DNA from: Seminavis robusta | Taxonomy: Eukaryota > Bacillariophyta > Bacillariophyceae > Naviculales > Naviculaceae | NCBI GenBank assembly: GCA_903772945.1 | Contig: CAICTM010000036.1 | Span: 1-64,000, forward strand | Reading direction: 5' to 3' | DNA: 64,000 bases | Part shown: piece after piece, positions 11,466 to 22,417 of the stretch | How positions within the stretch are numbered: position 1 is the stretch's first letter | Layout: each line of letters starts with the position of its first letter | Position numbers and translations under genes: made by a program | Notes under the pieces: model-generated | What the model was told of the DNA's origin: nothing | Seen by the model: only the letters and a program-made list of their open reading frames with translations | Database searches by the model: none

Positions 11466-11490
11466 GTGTGTGGGTGTGTGGGTGTGGGTG
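11389..11490. repeat. GT/GGGTGT microsatellite
   Basis: About 100 bp of alternating TG with interspersed GGGTGTG units. It opens translation in all minus-strand frames as His/Thr/Pro repeats, which explains the long but meaningless frames there. Confidence 0.9.
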
Positions 11491-12899
11491 CCATGGCTCC
11501 CCGACATGCCTCTAATCCAGAAAGGATGAGACGGGGGAGCCATCTAGTTCTGGAACCTTCCTACGTGATGTTTGCCTGTTCCCTCTCAATCAGGGAATCA
11601 TCATCGGGCTCCTCCACGAGCTGCTCATCGCATCCTTCTGCCAAACTGGCTCCAAACCGGTCCATTGTAACTACTTCTGCTCACAGACGGACTGAAGGGA
11701 AGATACAGCGGTGGTGGTTTTATACTGGTACCGGTGGGCCAGCTCAGGGTGGATTTTGCCGCACAGAAGGCCAGGATAGGCTTCGTCATGCCACCCTTCT
11801 AAGAAAGACTCCGCTGAGTCGAGTCAGAGTCACTCGATGGAAAAGACTTTGCTTGGAGACGACAACACAGACGGACTCGACTCGACTCAAGTGAATAAAG
11901 GTGATGGTGGTTAATTAATATCGCTGGGCCAGCTCAGCGGCCATGTGGCGATTTGCACTCCAGCTTTCTACCAGGTACCTCCCGAAGCATCTCACCTTGT
12001 TTGCTCTGTTTTTCCGTCTTTGACTGCTGATGGAACATTAGTGAAGTCGGAGAGAGGAGAGGCCATCTCATCAGCTCGGATCCTTAAATCTTAAATCTTG
12101 CACTTCTTGGTTAAAAAAAGAAACTGGATCAATATTTATTATTTATTTCTGGTATCATACAGTCGTATAGTCGTACCGGTACAGATAATACTGCATGCAT
12201 GCGCTGCAATGATGATTTCGGGCGGGTACGGTAATTTCTGTAAGCAAAGTGCTGCATGTTTACCGTACTAGACTGTACCGGTTTGTTGAGTTTTCAGTTA
12301 TCGGTATGAACGATTTACGTACAGTCGACATGCAGCCTTCTGCAGCTCCTTCTGCTTTCTCAAGCTGTTCGCCACAGTAACAGAAAGAGTACCAGAGAAT
12401 GAGCAAGTCGAATTGTTCCTTGACAGGATTATTTCTGATGGCGTAGAGATGACTTAGCAATAAAAGTTACGATTACCAAAGGGCATACGAGACGTTCTAA
12501 ATCAGGGATAGTCTGTTGGAATTGTTAAGTATAAAGGTTACCATGTCTTGTTATTCTTTCATACCACTTAGAGCAATCTTTTTGATCGTCTCACAAAATA
12601 ATGACTTCAATCCTGCTAGCATCTTGAATTCTAGATTTAACAGGAAAGTGAACACTTACTTCTGAACACTTCTAAACCCTGAAGGTCGCTCCGCATTACC
12701 GCCCTTGTTCTGTACCAGTATACATGGTACATGTCACAGCCCCCGTTAAAATTGTGTTTGAGGGCTGAGATTGCTTTTGTGGCGCTGATATTGCTGGTTG
12801 ATGTGAGGTGTGAGGGCTCTTGCTTTCTCATTTTTTAATCGTAAAGGTACCACTACCAGGTAGCTATTAGTGTATCCATCCACAAAACCCATCACCACG
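11491..12899. other. Intergenic region upstream of the 12.9-kb gene
   Basis: No supported gene. ACCGGTA palindromes are at about 12175 and 12275. The stretch just upstream of 12900 is presumably promoter and 5' UTR of the disordered-protein gene. No TATA box could be assigned with confidence. Confidence 0.4.
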
Positions 12900-14225
12900 A
12901 TGAGCGATCCTACTACATCATGTACTACTACCAATAATAGCCGCAGGGTATCGACCATGAAGAAGCGATACGCCAACTTGGCTCCTGGTCTGGCAGCCAA
13001 AGCGGGTGTCGTCGAAGAACCCCGCCGATCCGTCATCTTGGAGATGGAGCGCATCCCTTCTTTTCGTCGGCTCAATGGCGATTCGTTATTTGAAGAACCC
13101 CTGGAATCCTCTACGGCTGGTCCATCATCCGGAGCCGCACCGGAAGACAATGGATTCATTGTTCGACGGTCGGGCGTCAAGGGACCACGAAGGACGACTG
13201 TCACCAACCGACGAACGGGTCATCACGAACGACGACATCAACGCAGTTCCAAGCGAGACAATAATAACCGCCGCAAGCGCGGTTCTATTCAGATTCCAGA
13301 AACCAAGGTGATGGTGCAACGGGTCAGTCCTCAAGAGGATGCCTTGTTCATGGACGAATCCTGCAAAACGTTAAACACGGAAACCACCGCCTCCACGACG
13401 TCGACACACAGCTCTCTGGAGGACTCGCTCATTTTTGCGACGTCCTCCAGTGAGTTGGAGTTTGATGACAACGACGACGACTTTTTCCGTGTCATGGACG
13501 AGTTTGTCGAAGATCGAGATCGAAATCACAAATCTTGCGGTGAGATGCACCTTATGATGATGGACCAAAGCAGTAGCAGTCTAGAGGGACCCTTGTCGGC
13601 GTCATGCTCGAGCTTGAAGTACCGCAATCTTGGTCAACGGGTCCAAGCGGCACATGCCATTGTGGCCGACGAAGTCCACTTTGTCCCTCCCAACACAAAT
13701 CCATCCGATCTGATGCCTTTGGTAGAGACCAATAACCGACACAGCAACAACAGCAGCACTGCCAAAGAGAATTCCACCAGATCTCGTCGATCTACTCGAC
13801 CGGGACGTCGTGGTCGCCGATCTCGTTCCTTGACCACCGAGGATGATTTCCGAGGTCCACGAAAGCCAATGCCTTTGAACAAGAAGTCTTCGTCCGATCC
13901 CACCGTGCAAAAGGACAGTACCACCAGTCATCACTCTCGTCGATCCGGACGTCGCAGCAGCCTCGGAGGATCATCCCCACAACTCGTCATGGACGATGAG
14001 ACCTTGTCGGATGCCCTGCAACTCCTCGAGGTGGTACAAAAGAGCGATGACTACGGGTTGAAGAAAAATAAGCAACAGATGACAACAAAGGATGACAAGT
14101 TGTCCTCGTTGCCACCCCAGTGGAGTCTACCCAAGCTCTTGTCGCGTGGTCATCGACGCACCCTACAGTTGAAACGACAGCAACAGCAAGAAGAAATGTG
14201 TCAACAATTCTTTGGTGAACAATAA
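12900..14225 (+). CDS. Disordered basic protein with RSxS motifs, function unknown
   Basis: I do not recognise a domain. The frame is open further upstream but has no ATG there, so the ATG at 12900 (MSDPTTSCTTTNN, preceded by ACCACG) is the sensible start, giving 441 residues without an intron. The composition is low complexity: Ser/Thr/Arg-rich with acidic patches (EFDDNDDDFF) and Arg-rich segments (RRSTRPGRRGRRSRSLTTED). A conserved-looking block near the N-terminus (KKRYANLAPGLAAKAG) and a helical block near the C-terminus (TLSDALQLLEVVQKSDDYGL) are the best candidates for function. Several RxRSxS sites could be phosphorylated or 14-3-3 bound. A similar RSRSLT segment occurs in the protein encoded at 30981-33512, which suggests a shared class. 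The long single frame and biased codon use support a real gene. Confidence 0.7.
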   Translation: MSDPTTSCTTTNNSRRVSTMKKRYANLAPGLAAKAGVVEEPRRSVILEMERIPSFRRLNGDSLFEEPLESSTAGPSSGAAPEDNGFIVRRSGVKGPRRTTVTNRRTGHHERRHQRSSKRDNNNRRKRGSIQIPETKVMVQRVSPQEDALFMDESCKTLNTETTASTTSTHSSLEDSLIFATSSSELEFDDNDDDFFRVMDEFVEDRDRNHKSCGEMHLMMMDQSSSSLEGPLSASCSSLKYRNLGQRVQAAHAIVADEVHFVPPNTNPSDLMPLVETNNRHSNNSSTAKENSTRSRRSTRPGRRGRRSRSLTTEDDFRGPRKPMPLNKKSSSDPTVQKDSTTSHHSRRSGRRSSLGGSSPQLVMDDETLSDALQLLEVVQKSDDYGLKKNKQQMTTKDDKLSSLPPQWSLPKLLSRGHRRTLQLKRQQQQEEMCQQFFGEQ

Positions 14226-14418
14226 TAAACAAACAAGGGAAAAGCCAAAGAATTGATGAAACTGAACCTATACTAGTAGCTAGACCTGCAAAGAATAAGT
14301 TAGAAAGGTGATCGAATTTTTGAAATGCAAATCTTATACTCGTACTCCTGTACTAGCTAGAGCTTGCCTTCTTTACAAAGAGGCGCAAGAAGCTGAAGCT
14401 CACCACGCCCTGCCCATT
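14226..14418. other. 3' flank
   Basis: A short spacer between the 12.9-kb gene and the direct repeat. CTAG-rich; no gene seen. Confidence 0.4.
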
Positions 14419-14698
14419 GGCCCCGTCAGGGTATAGTATTGGGTGAGCGTCCCAACACGATGGCAAGTTCTGCTCCATTGAACTTGATGGAAAGTTACAG
14501 AAAACTGCGGTGAGGCCACGAACCACAGAAACTCCATGTTGTCTGTTTATTCGTTTACACGTAAGGTATCTGGCGCTGTTGGTTTGCTTGTTAGTTTCAT
14601 TTATTTGTATTGCCGTTTGTCCGGCTAGCCGTTCTTATCTATGTTGTCGTAGCATAAGTAAGTTTTGGTGCTTGGTGCAGTAAACACATAAAGGATTT
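14419..14698. repeat. Direct repeat, copy 1 (pair with 16379-16647)
   Basis: A repeat of about 280 bp that matches 16379-16647 in the same orientation with scattered mismatches and small gaps. Shared landmarks include ATGGCAAGTTCTG, AACTCCATGTTGTCTGT, GGTATCTGGCGCTGTTGG and TTCTTATCTATGTTGTCG. It lies about 220 bp beyond the stop of the asparagine-synthetase-like gene. With its partner it brackets that gene. Confidence 0.85.
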
Positions 14699-14916
14699 AG
14701 ATCCGAGGTCCAACTCGAACGAGCCCTCACTCTAGGCTCTTCTGGCAATGCACAATTTGTAAACTGTGCAAGAAATGGATCCATATCAAAGGTCGCTTCA
14801 GTTAGGTTGTAGATGAGGTGTTGAGTCCATCAGCGACTCGGACGGCTAAGATGTGCGCTGCCAAGGCCATTAGTCTAGTTCCTCTTAATAAACGAATTAC
14901 TACAGTAGCTTGGTAT
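14699..14916. other. 3' flank of the asparagine-synthetase-like gene
   Basis: A spacer between the direct repeat and the stop codon at 14917. No gene seen; presumably 3' UTR of the minus-strand gene. Confidence 0.35.
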
Positions 14917-16152
14917 TCAAACAATTGCTTGCTCCTTTGGATGCTGGGCCGGATACTCATCACAGAGATGGCAAAACTGCTCGTCTCCGATTTCAAAGCA
15001 GCACGAAACACAGCCCCGAGGATCCCCAATAGCATATCGTTCCTTGGTGGGATGATTGAATCCTTTAAAGACGTCGCAAAAGATACGTATATTATGTAGG
15101 TGTTCCTTGGACTTGAGGCGAATGCCCTTGTCCAGGTATTCTCTTTGTTGGCAGGCGAACTCTTCATCGGACATGCCAGCTTGGTTCTTGTAGTAGTCCA
15201 CCAGAATATCTCCTTGCTCGGCACCGCTGCCCCGGAAGATCCAATCCATGCGACGCCAAGACGCCACCGTACAAAAGGCTTCCCTCAACGGAAGTTTTCC
15301 ACAATTCTGTACTTCGTAGGACCCTCCAAACTTAGATTGGACGCTGCACTTGGCTACGCAATCGGTGCGATTGCTTTCGCTTAGGGCCCACTCGACAAAG
15401 AGCTCCTGGTCCATAAAGGGCTGGTGAACCCGGGTGTTGTAGGGGACACCCAGCTTGGCAGTGACAAAGGGCAGATCCGCCATGCCGTCTCGTTTCTGTT
15501 TCCACGCTTCGGGTTTGTTCTTGTACTTGTCGTCGAAATAGCAGTCGTAGGATCCACCAAACAGCTCGTCGGCATTGTCGCCGACGATAACATCGGTCAA
15601 ACACAGATGACTGGCCTCTTGCAAAGCCGCGCTAATGATCAAGCTGTTTCGGGTATCCATAAACCCCCACAACGCCAGGGTTTGAATGGTGGGACGAGAA
15701 TATTCTTCCACGAGTTGCTTCGGCGATAACCTCACAATGCTGTGTTTCATGGGAATGGCATCACTGCTACGTGATTCATTGTACAATCGAGCAGCTTCTT
15801 TGGCGTACAGCTCGTCCTCGGAAGGGCGACCATTGGGATTGTTTGGATCTACAATTGACACCGTCACGGCGGCCGCGATGGGAACGTTGCTGCTGGCAGC
15901 TGCTTCCAACAAGGCAGCACTGTCCACTCCGCCCGAGAGCAGCAATCCAAGCTTGCCATTCTTATTGGCGGAACATGCCTGGCTAATCCTTTGTATCGAC
16001 TCGATCAGTCGATTGCGGCATTCCGATGACATGGCGTCGGCGCGGCTGGTAGACGAAGCGTCCAGTGCAGTTCTTCTTCGCCTCATATTGTCTTCGTGTT
16101 GCTGTTTCCAGCAGGGTGCTGACGTAGTGGTGGTGGCAGTTGTGGTAGACAT
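14917..16152 (-). CDS. Stand-alone asparagine-synthetase-type ATP pyrophosphatase domain protein
   Basis: Predicted ATP-dependent amidation or ligation enzyme of the asparagine synthetase C-domain family. A single exon encodes 411 residues from an ATG at 16152. The PP-loop SGGVDS is at residues 73-78 within LGLLLSGGVDSAALLE, and the second signature VGDNADELFGGSYDCYF follows about 120 residues later, as in the synthetase domain of AsnB. The N-terminal glutamine amidotransferase domain is missing: there is no catalytic Cys2 and only about 65 residues precede the PP-loop. Such a protein would need free ammonia, a partner glutaminase or a different nucleophile. The C-terminus carries a cysteine cluster (RGCVSCCFEIGDEQFCHLC) that looks like a small metal-binding knuckle. 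The true substrate is unknown. The gene is bracketed by a 270-280 bp direct repeat. Confidence 0.85.
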   Translation of the reverse strand: MSTTTATTTTSAPCWKQQHEDNMRRRRTALDASSTSRADAMSSECRNRLIESIQRISQACSANKNGKLGLLLSGGVDSAALLEAAASSNVPIAAAVTVSIVDPNNPNGRPSEDELYAKEAARLYNESRSSDAIPMKHSIVRLSPKQLVEEYSRPTIQTLALWGFMDTRNSLIISAALQEASHLCLTDVIVGDNADELFGGSYDCYFDDKYKNKPEAWKQKRDGMADLPFVTAKLGVPYNTRVHQPFMDQELFVEWALSESNRTDCVAKCSVQSKFGGSYEVQNCGKLPLREAFCTVASWRRMDWIFRGSGAEQGDILVDYYKNQAGMSDEEFACQQREYLDKGIRLKSKEHLHNIRIFCDVFKGFNHPTKERYAIGDPRGCVSCCFEIGDEQFCHLCDEYPAQHPKEQAIV

Positions 16153-16378
16153 CTTGTTTGTCTCAACGTCAACCTACCGTATTGTCAACCTCCCATTGTT
16201 TTTTTCTTTCTACGTACCGGTATTCGATTGTTGTTGTGTCGTTGTGTCGGCCTCGCTAGCTAGCTCGTAGTATGGTAGAGCTCGATATGTGTGTGTGGGT
16301 CTATTGATAGCGCCAACCCTAACTAAGAGGCTTGCCAATGGTGAGCACGAGATGGGGAAAGGACTGGCGGCTGGTCGT
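16153..16378. other. Upstream region of the asparagine-synthetase-like gene
   Basis: Contains an ACCGGTA site near 16217 and a CTAGCTAG run near 16255. No separate gene. Confidence 0.4.
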
Positions 16379-16647
16379 TGGACCCGTCACTGTCTTGGGT
16401 GGACATCCCCAACACCATGGCAAGTTCTGCAGCATTGAACTCGATGCAAAGAACCAGCTCTTACAGAAAACTGCAAACTACAGAAACTCCATGTTGTCTG
16501 TGCGTTCGTTTGCATGTACGGTATCTGGCGCTGTTGGTTTGCTTGTTAGTTTCATTTATTTGTATTGCCGTTTGTCCAGCTAGCTGTTCTTATCTATGTT
16601 GTCGCTGCGCAAGTTTGATACTTGATGCAGTATGCATATAAAGGATT
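16379..16647. repeat. Direct repeat, copy 2 (pair with 14419-14698)
   Basis: Same orientation as copy 1. It starts about 50 bp beyond the stop of the MATE gene, so both copies sit in the 3' flank of a minus-strand gene. It contains short frames on the plus strand that are shared with copy 1 only in fragments, so it is not treated as coding. Confidence 0.85.
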
Positions 16648-16696
16648 GGTTTGGTAGCAGGACATGATATAATTTGCTCGTCGCATGCATGTATCG

Positions 16697-18394
16697 TCAC
16701 ACGCCCCCACCATCATCATCTGTCGTGGCGTTGTATTCTGCGTGGTTGCTGCCATTATTGGCACTCAGCAGACTTTTCTTTTCATCATGCTGCGCTTCTG
16801 CTGATGCGGTTTTCGCTGGGATTTCGGGATCTTGGACAAGTTCACCCAACAAGATCTTTTCTTGTATCTTGTACCAATCCGTCGTCACAAAGATTCCAAA
16901 CAAGCTAACATTCATCAACAAGTAGGGGACGTTGATCCACATCCAAGCCGCTTCTAGGCCTCCTCCCATGGTAATTGTTGCATGGTAGGTTACTGGGACA
17001 CCAAACACCCACAAGAAGAAAAAGTTGACGGCTCCCAAGGACCACTGCATTCCCAACCCAGTGGCCACACCCGAGAACAAGGCAAAGACGGCGACGTTGA
17101 AGGAAAAGAGAGCAACTTTCCACCAAATCTTGTGTGCCATGGCAAGTACTTCTGCCTCGGTAGTGAAGAAACCACAAATCCATTCTTGGTAGATATACAG
17201 GAAGATTGTCATGATCCCAAACAGAATGGTGCACAAGGTCACGATCCCAATGACCATGGTTTGAGTGCTTTTGACACCATCGACAGGAAGCGGGTGGTTG
17301 CCGTTTTTCTTGTTGTGGTTGTTGTTGTTTAGAGTCAATGTAATTCCCATTCGAATGGCCAGAGCCGTACCAAAGGCAAAGGGTGCCAAACAGGCCATCA
17401 TGATGATTTGATTGGGGATTGTATGCGTACTTAGCTCCAGGACACCGAGTTTACCAATGATCAACCCCAGAGCTTCCCAAAAAATCCATTCGGATTGGGC
17501 AAACATGCCACCCGCCCCCAGGTTCATGTATTCCATGAGCGGTTTCCACTGCAATGCCTTTTTCCACGCATCTTTATCAAAGACATCTGGCCACGTTTCC
17601 GCCACATAGGGTCGTTTCCAATAGAGATAGATAATCAGTAAAATGGACTGTGACGCTTGAAAGGTGACGTAGGCCATGGCGGATCCAAGAAAGCCAAAGT
17701 ATCGTGTCATGACTTGCAATGCCACCGGCAAGACAATGCCGCAGGAAAACAGCGATACGCACATGAGCGGTACCATGACGTGCTGTGCCGACAAGAATTT
17801 CCACGCGGCGGTAAAGAACACGACAAAGGGCAAGGACACGATAAAGATCTTATACCATGCCGCCGCATGTGCTGCAGCTTCGGGATTTTGTCCCAATGCC
17901 AGTAATACCGTTTCCAGGTAGAAGAAGAGGAGTGTATTGGAGGGAACCACAATGGCAGCCGCCAAGACGACACCTCGCATGGCGAGGTATCCCACTTCAG
18001 GATAATCCTTTTTGCCAAAGGCTTGTGGTGACAACGTGTCGGCGGCCGAGAAGAGTCCCCAGAGTAACGAGTACGTGCACAGATTTCCAGTCAAGTTGGC
18101 CAATGTAAAGGCACTGAGATAGGTTTTACCGAATTTGAGACCGACCACCGATGCTGTGAGGAAGGGACTAATGTTGGTTCCCACGCTCAGGAGGCACGTG
18201 GGGAGTGCCAGTTCGAGAAAGAGTCTGCCTTGATGCCTGAATTCGGCCCATTTGCTGGCAGTGGTGGTGTCTGTGGTGGAACACGTGGCATTGGTATCGT
18301 CCATAACATGAGCAATTTCTTCTTGCTGGGCGTGGACCAAGTCGGCCACTTCCGAATAGGTTTCCCCCAAAGAGGGTCGACGTCCTTCGGGCAT
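16697..18394 (-). CDS. MATE family efflux transporter
   Basis: Predicted multidrug and toxic-compound extrusion carrier, exchanging H+ or Na+ for organic cations or metabolites. From the ATG at 18394 (MPEGRRPSLGETYSE) it has 565 residues. The frame stays open upstream to about 18550 but with no ATG, so a 5' exon cannot be excluded. About twelve hydrophobic segments form two similar halves. Family landmarks are ELALPTCLLSVGTN at the start of helix 1, LSAFTLANLTGN, ADTLSPQAFGKKDYPEVGY in the loop after helix 2, and GVATGLGMQWSLGAVNFF in the second half. A long Asn-rich insert (LNNNNHNKKNGNHP) lies in a mid-protein loop. The cytosolic C-terminus ends in an acidic dileucine-like signal (DEKKSLL), a type that often directs proteins to vacuoles, so a tonoplast location is possible. 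Confidence 0.9.
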   Translation of the reverse strand: MPEGRRPSLGETYSEVADLVHAQQEEIAHVMDDTNATCSTTDTTTASKWAEFRHQGRLFLELALPTCLLSVGTNISPFLTASVVGLKFGKTYLSAFTLANLTGNLCTYSLLWGLFSAADTLSPQAFGKKDYPEVGYLAMRGVVLAAAIVVPSNTLLFFYLETVLLALGQNPEAAAHAAAWYKIFIVSLPFVVFFTAAWKFLSAQHVMVPLMCVSLFSCGIVLPVALQVMTRYFGFLGSAMAYVTFQASQSILLIIYLYWKRPYVAETWPDVFDKDAWKKALQWKPLMEYMNLGAGGMFAQSEWIFWEALGLIIGKLGVLELSTHTIPNQIIMMACLAPFAFGTALAIRMGITLTLNNNNHNKKNGNHPLPVDGVKSTQTMVIGIVTLCTILFGIMTIFLYIYQEWICGFFTTEAEVLAMAHKIWWKVALFSFNVAVFALFSGVATGLGMQWSLGAVNFFFLWVFGVPVTYHATITMGGGLEAAWMWINVPYLLMNVSLFGIFVTTDWYKIQEKILLGELVQDPEIPAKTASAEAQHDEKKSLLSANNGSNHAEYNATTDDDGGGV

Positions 18395-18858
18395 GGTTGG
18401 TTGTTGGAGATTTACGGTAGTTGACTTGCCGTTTGTGGCTTGCTTCAACGATGGATGAAAGCTGTGGAGATCTTTCTTGGAACTGCTCGACTTTGGTGTT
18501 CCATTTTGTAAGCTGACGCAATAAAGAGCAGGAAGCAGCAAGGTCTTCAATCAATGTATCATCAGGGTTCAATCATGCTCGGTTGCAGGCTTGTTTGTGT
18601 GCTGTGGGTTTGGTAGATCAAAGATGAAAAATGAGGAGTGACGAGTCCGACGTGTTCCTACAACCAATGACGTCAGAACAAGCTAGCTAGGCTGGCTAAA
18701 GCTGAGCTAAAGATAGCCTTGAACGGTTGACATCACGTCGACAGGTAAAAAGCGAAAGTAGGCAGTAATCTGATTGGCTAACAGTACCGCGGTACTGGTT
18801 AAAGACACCTTTACAGTTAACGATAAGACAGCATTACTGATGTCACCACGCTGTCACC
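18395..18858. other. Divergent intergenic region
   Basis: Separates the minus-strand MATE gene from the plus-strand transposase-like gene, so both promoters should lie here. TGACGTCA occurs at about 18668, a perfect CRE-type bZIP site. No third gene. Confidence 0.45.
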
Positions 18859-21669
18859 ATGGAATCCAAGTCTGTAGCAAATCTCTCGCTCCATTACAAA
18901 AGCTATCAACACCAAAGGATTCCATTGCCAAGCTTCCTAAGTCTCGAAAGTCATACAATGGATAATGGGAGATCCACAGCTAACCCAAACAGCATGAGGC
19001 TGCAGCAGCAAGAGCAAGATGAATCATCACAATCGAACATGGGGCAGCAGAGCCAAAGGAGAGTTTCTCAGGAAAAGAGGACGCATCTTCTACAAGCACA
19101 AAACAAAGGACGCAAGAAAAGAAAAGGCGAAGGCCATCAACTAACCTTGACTGGGAAGAGGGCGTTCGAGGCTGTTAAAGACTGCGAAATTTGCAAAGCA
19201 AGAGCGTTTGGTCTCCGGCAGCCACACAGACGTCACCATCCTCTCTGCACAAACAACAGAAGAACAAGAGGTATTACTTCTGAAGCCACCCTTGCGCAGT
19301 TGAGAGAGGATTCGAGGTTGAAGCGACACTTCTCCGCTCCTATTAAGTTCACTGCTGCTAATTTGAGTGGAGGTAGTGCATTCTTTACCCCTAGGTCGCG
19401 AGCAGCAAAGACCTCGCAAACGTCTTCCAACAAAATGGAGGTGGTTTCATCCGGTTCAGAGTTGCCGAGTCTACAAGATGAAGTCAAGAAAAAGATATGC
19501 GACAATACGTTTTGCGAACAGCACAAAGACAACAAGGCACCATTAGCCATGCTTGCTCTTGCTGCTGTTGTAGTGGATAATATTATAAGACCAAAAAGAG
19601 GAGCCCTGATCTCTTCTTTTTTCGATGGCTTGACGCTGACTGTTCCCACTGTCCACGAGTGCAAGGAACCATATTATCACAGCATCATGGGGCAGAAACT
19701 ACTCCTTGTTGACTGGAAAAAGATGTTCGGACTTGAGATCCAATGCCCTGCTTGCAACGATGCACCTTTGAAGAATGAGAGAACGAATTTCTCCAAGAAC
19801 CAGTTGTTGTTTCCTATCTTCAACTTGGACGGTCCGCCTGCATGGTGCATGGTCATGTCCATGACATGCACCAAGTGTTCCTGTCGATTCAATGCCAACG
19901 ATTGCGCTGTTCTCTCTCGACTTCCTGCCTTTGCAGCAGCTGCTTATCCGGTGGAGCCGAAGTATGCACTTCCGAAGAATTCTCACCTTGGAAGGAGCGC
20001 AACAAACGTCTTCGATTTCCTTCTTCCCACTTATGGTAATGGAGAACTTTGCAGTCGGCTACTGTATCATACGATCAACAAGGCGTATCTTCAAAGCGCA
20101 GCTTCTTATTATTCTTATATTGGTGCTACCAAAGAGCCAGTCAATGAGCCGGTGACAGAACCTGCGGCAACCACTGCGCCATACCTAGAGAAGGATGGTC
20201 AATACATGAAAAATTACCCACCACTTGGTGACACCATCCGTAACACGTACGATGAAGCTTCCAACAACAGTGACACTGCTTACGGAATCAGCGATCATGA
20301 CCGGCACACGATGGAGATTCAGAGTGTCGAGTGCCATTCCGTCTTTGCTCAAGACCACACCCATGAGGTCACGAAGAACTACTTCCATAAGAAAAAGCTT
20401 GGAGCTGATGCAATGTGGACTTGCTCAACAGAAACCGGTGAGATTGCCTGTGCGGTTCTTGTTCCTTCCACCAAAACTATCCACTTCTCCCATGCCGCGA
20501 AGCAGCTGTCAGACAGAGAGGAGTTCAAACCAAAGGTCATGTACAGTGATACTTGGCCGTGCAAGAGTCAGTATTGGTCCAAGTTGCTTGGACAGCAAAT
20601 TCAAGGACGTCTTGGGCTGTTTCATTTCGTCCAAAGGATTATGCGGACTCTCAGAAAGCGACACATCGATTATTCCCATGCAGTTAATGTTCTCCTCAAT
20701 GCTGTCTACGTGTACAACAACAACGACTATGAGGCACTCCTCACTGCTTTGAAGAACGGTTCTCTTGGAAACAAAACTTACAGTGACGCAGACATCGCTG
20801 AACTGAAGGGCACACACACTTTCCGTCATCGATACAACAGATACCTGCGAAAGGAGATTCGGCAACCACAATCCATGAGATTGTTGCTGGAAGATTGGTT
20901 CCATCGCTTCAAGTGCACAAGGAGCAGTGATGAGTCCAGACCAGCGCAAGGGAGAAAAGATCCACAAACGCAACAAGGTTTATTTACCAGTGAAACCAAA
21001 ACAGCTTGGATAAACTGCAAGGAAAAAGCAGAATATTTGCAAGATCCGCTGCCATTAGATGAAATGTATGAAGTCATTCAACCAAATCCAAACTCACCAC
21101 ATGGATTGAAGGAGTACTTGTCAAGGAGAGGTGAATCTGGTCTTGAAGCATTCCATTTGCTCCTTGCACATTTCGCAAACTGTGGCATGCGAAATTCCTT
21201 GGCGGACAACCTCAATCTGACTGGAACGGCCCGTTACAACCTCTCTGTCCGACATAAGCTGCGCCTTGCTCGAAGCCCTGCAGACGAAGGTGCTCTTGCC
21301 AAAAGGAAGAAAATGCCAGCAGCTTGGGAGTCAGTGGTGCCATATTTCAACCATTCCGAGCTGGTGTGGGTTAACGGATTGGCGGAGAAAGCCGGTGCAC
21401 CGTTGCCATTTTCAAATGTGGAGGTGTTGCAACAAGACACTGGTGAGCGATTCTTTTCTGAGTATATCCAATGGATGAATGAGACAAATCCTACCTACAA
21501 TGCAGATGATCGATGTTTGTGTCTGGTATGTGGCGATGGTGATGGTGGTGGCGATGGTGGTGGCGATGGTGGCGACGGTGCACCGAGGATTCAAATTCAA
21601 AATGAACTACCGGCTGCGCCGGCATCGCCAACAACGGCTACCAACAATAATGCCGATAGTACGCATCAG

Positions 21670-21700
<31 letters not shown>

Positions 21701-21939
21701 TGGCCATGGCGGCTCGCGATCAACAGCAAGGTGCACCAGCGGCTCCAACCGCCCAACAACAATTAGCGTACCAGCAGTTCTGTTATCAAATGATGCAAAT
21801 GGCAAATTGGTTTCCTCAACAACAACAACCGACGCAACCAAGGCTCTTCTGCTGTGATAAGTTCCGAGCTTGGCGTAATGCCATTCCGAGAAAGAAAGGT
21901 AGACCACCGCACGATCCTCATTGTCGAGGATTTCAATAA
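18859..21939 (+). CDS. Transposase-like (RNase H-fold DDE) protein with zinc-binding modules
   Basis: The single exon encodes 1026 residues from an ATG at 18859 in good context (ACCATGG). Order along the protein: a basic N-terminus; a Cys/His module near residue 105 (CEICKARAFGLRQPHRRHHP then LC); a zinc-ribbon-like CPAC...CTKCSCRF around 290-355; a likely RNase H fold with an Asp in FAQDHTHEVTK (about 510), an Asp in YSDTWPCKSQYW (about 570) and a Glu in GESGLEAFH (about 760); and a tail of Gly/Asp, poly-Gln and a final Cys-containing basic segment. The spacing D, YSD, E resembles DDE transposase catalytic residues, and GxSxLExxH resembles the Glu motif of several eukaryotic transposases. 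The exact superfamily is unclear. No terminal inverted repeats were seen and the frame is intact, so a domesticated gene is possible. Confidence 0.6.
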
Positions 21940-22417
21940 AAATAAATGAACGTACACGTATACAACTCCGGAGCAGGATTTAAAATAATGAGACTGGGAT
22001 CAGATCAGAAAAAAAATAGTCGGTAGAGCTGACAGGAGTCACAGGTGTTGATCCAATCGTACAGAAGCCTCTTTGTGTCTTTTTCGCGTCTTTTTCATGT
22101 CGTACTACGGGGCAGAGGCGCACCTGAGAGGGGATACAATGGTTGTTTTATTAGTGCAATGTCTATGTAACTGCCTAACGCCCTTTTTTCTATAACTCCG
22201 TTGGTGGTGATGACGTACTCCGATGACTCGAATCTGGAATCCTAGGATGTTCTCTCTTCTTCTTTTTCTCTTCTTTCCCCCCTACGCCTGTGCCTAATCC
22301 CCCCAAAAAGTCCTGTCGAGTTACCGTAGCATCGGATCACAATCACCAAGTCAATTGCGCCTTCGTTGCTGCAACAAACAACAAATGTCGAAGGGCCTCA
22401 GATCCAAGTGAGATGAG
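21940..22417. other. Intergenic region
   Basis: 3' flank of the transposase-like gene and promoter of the sulfotransferase-like gene. Pyrimidine-rich around 22255-22290. No gene seen. Confidence 0.4.

Noticed and set aside
11153-11543. Minus-strand frames rich in HTHTHT or TPTHTP
   Set aside because: They are translations of the GT microsatellite.
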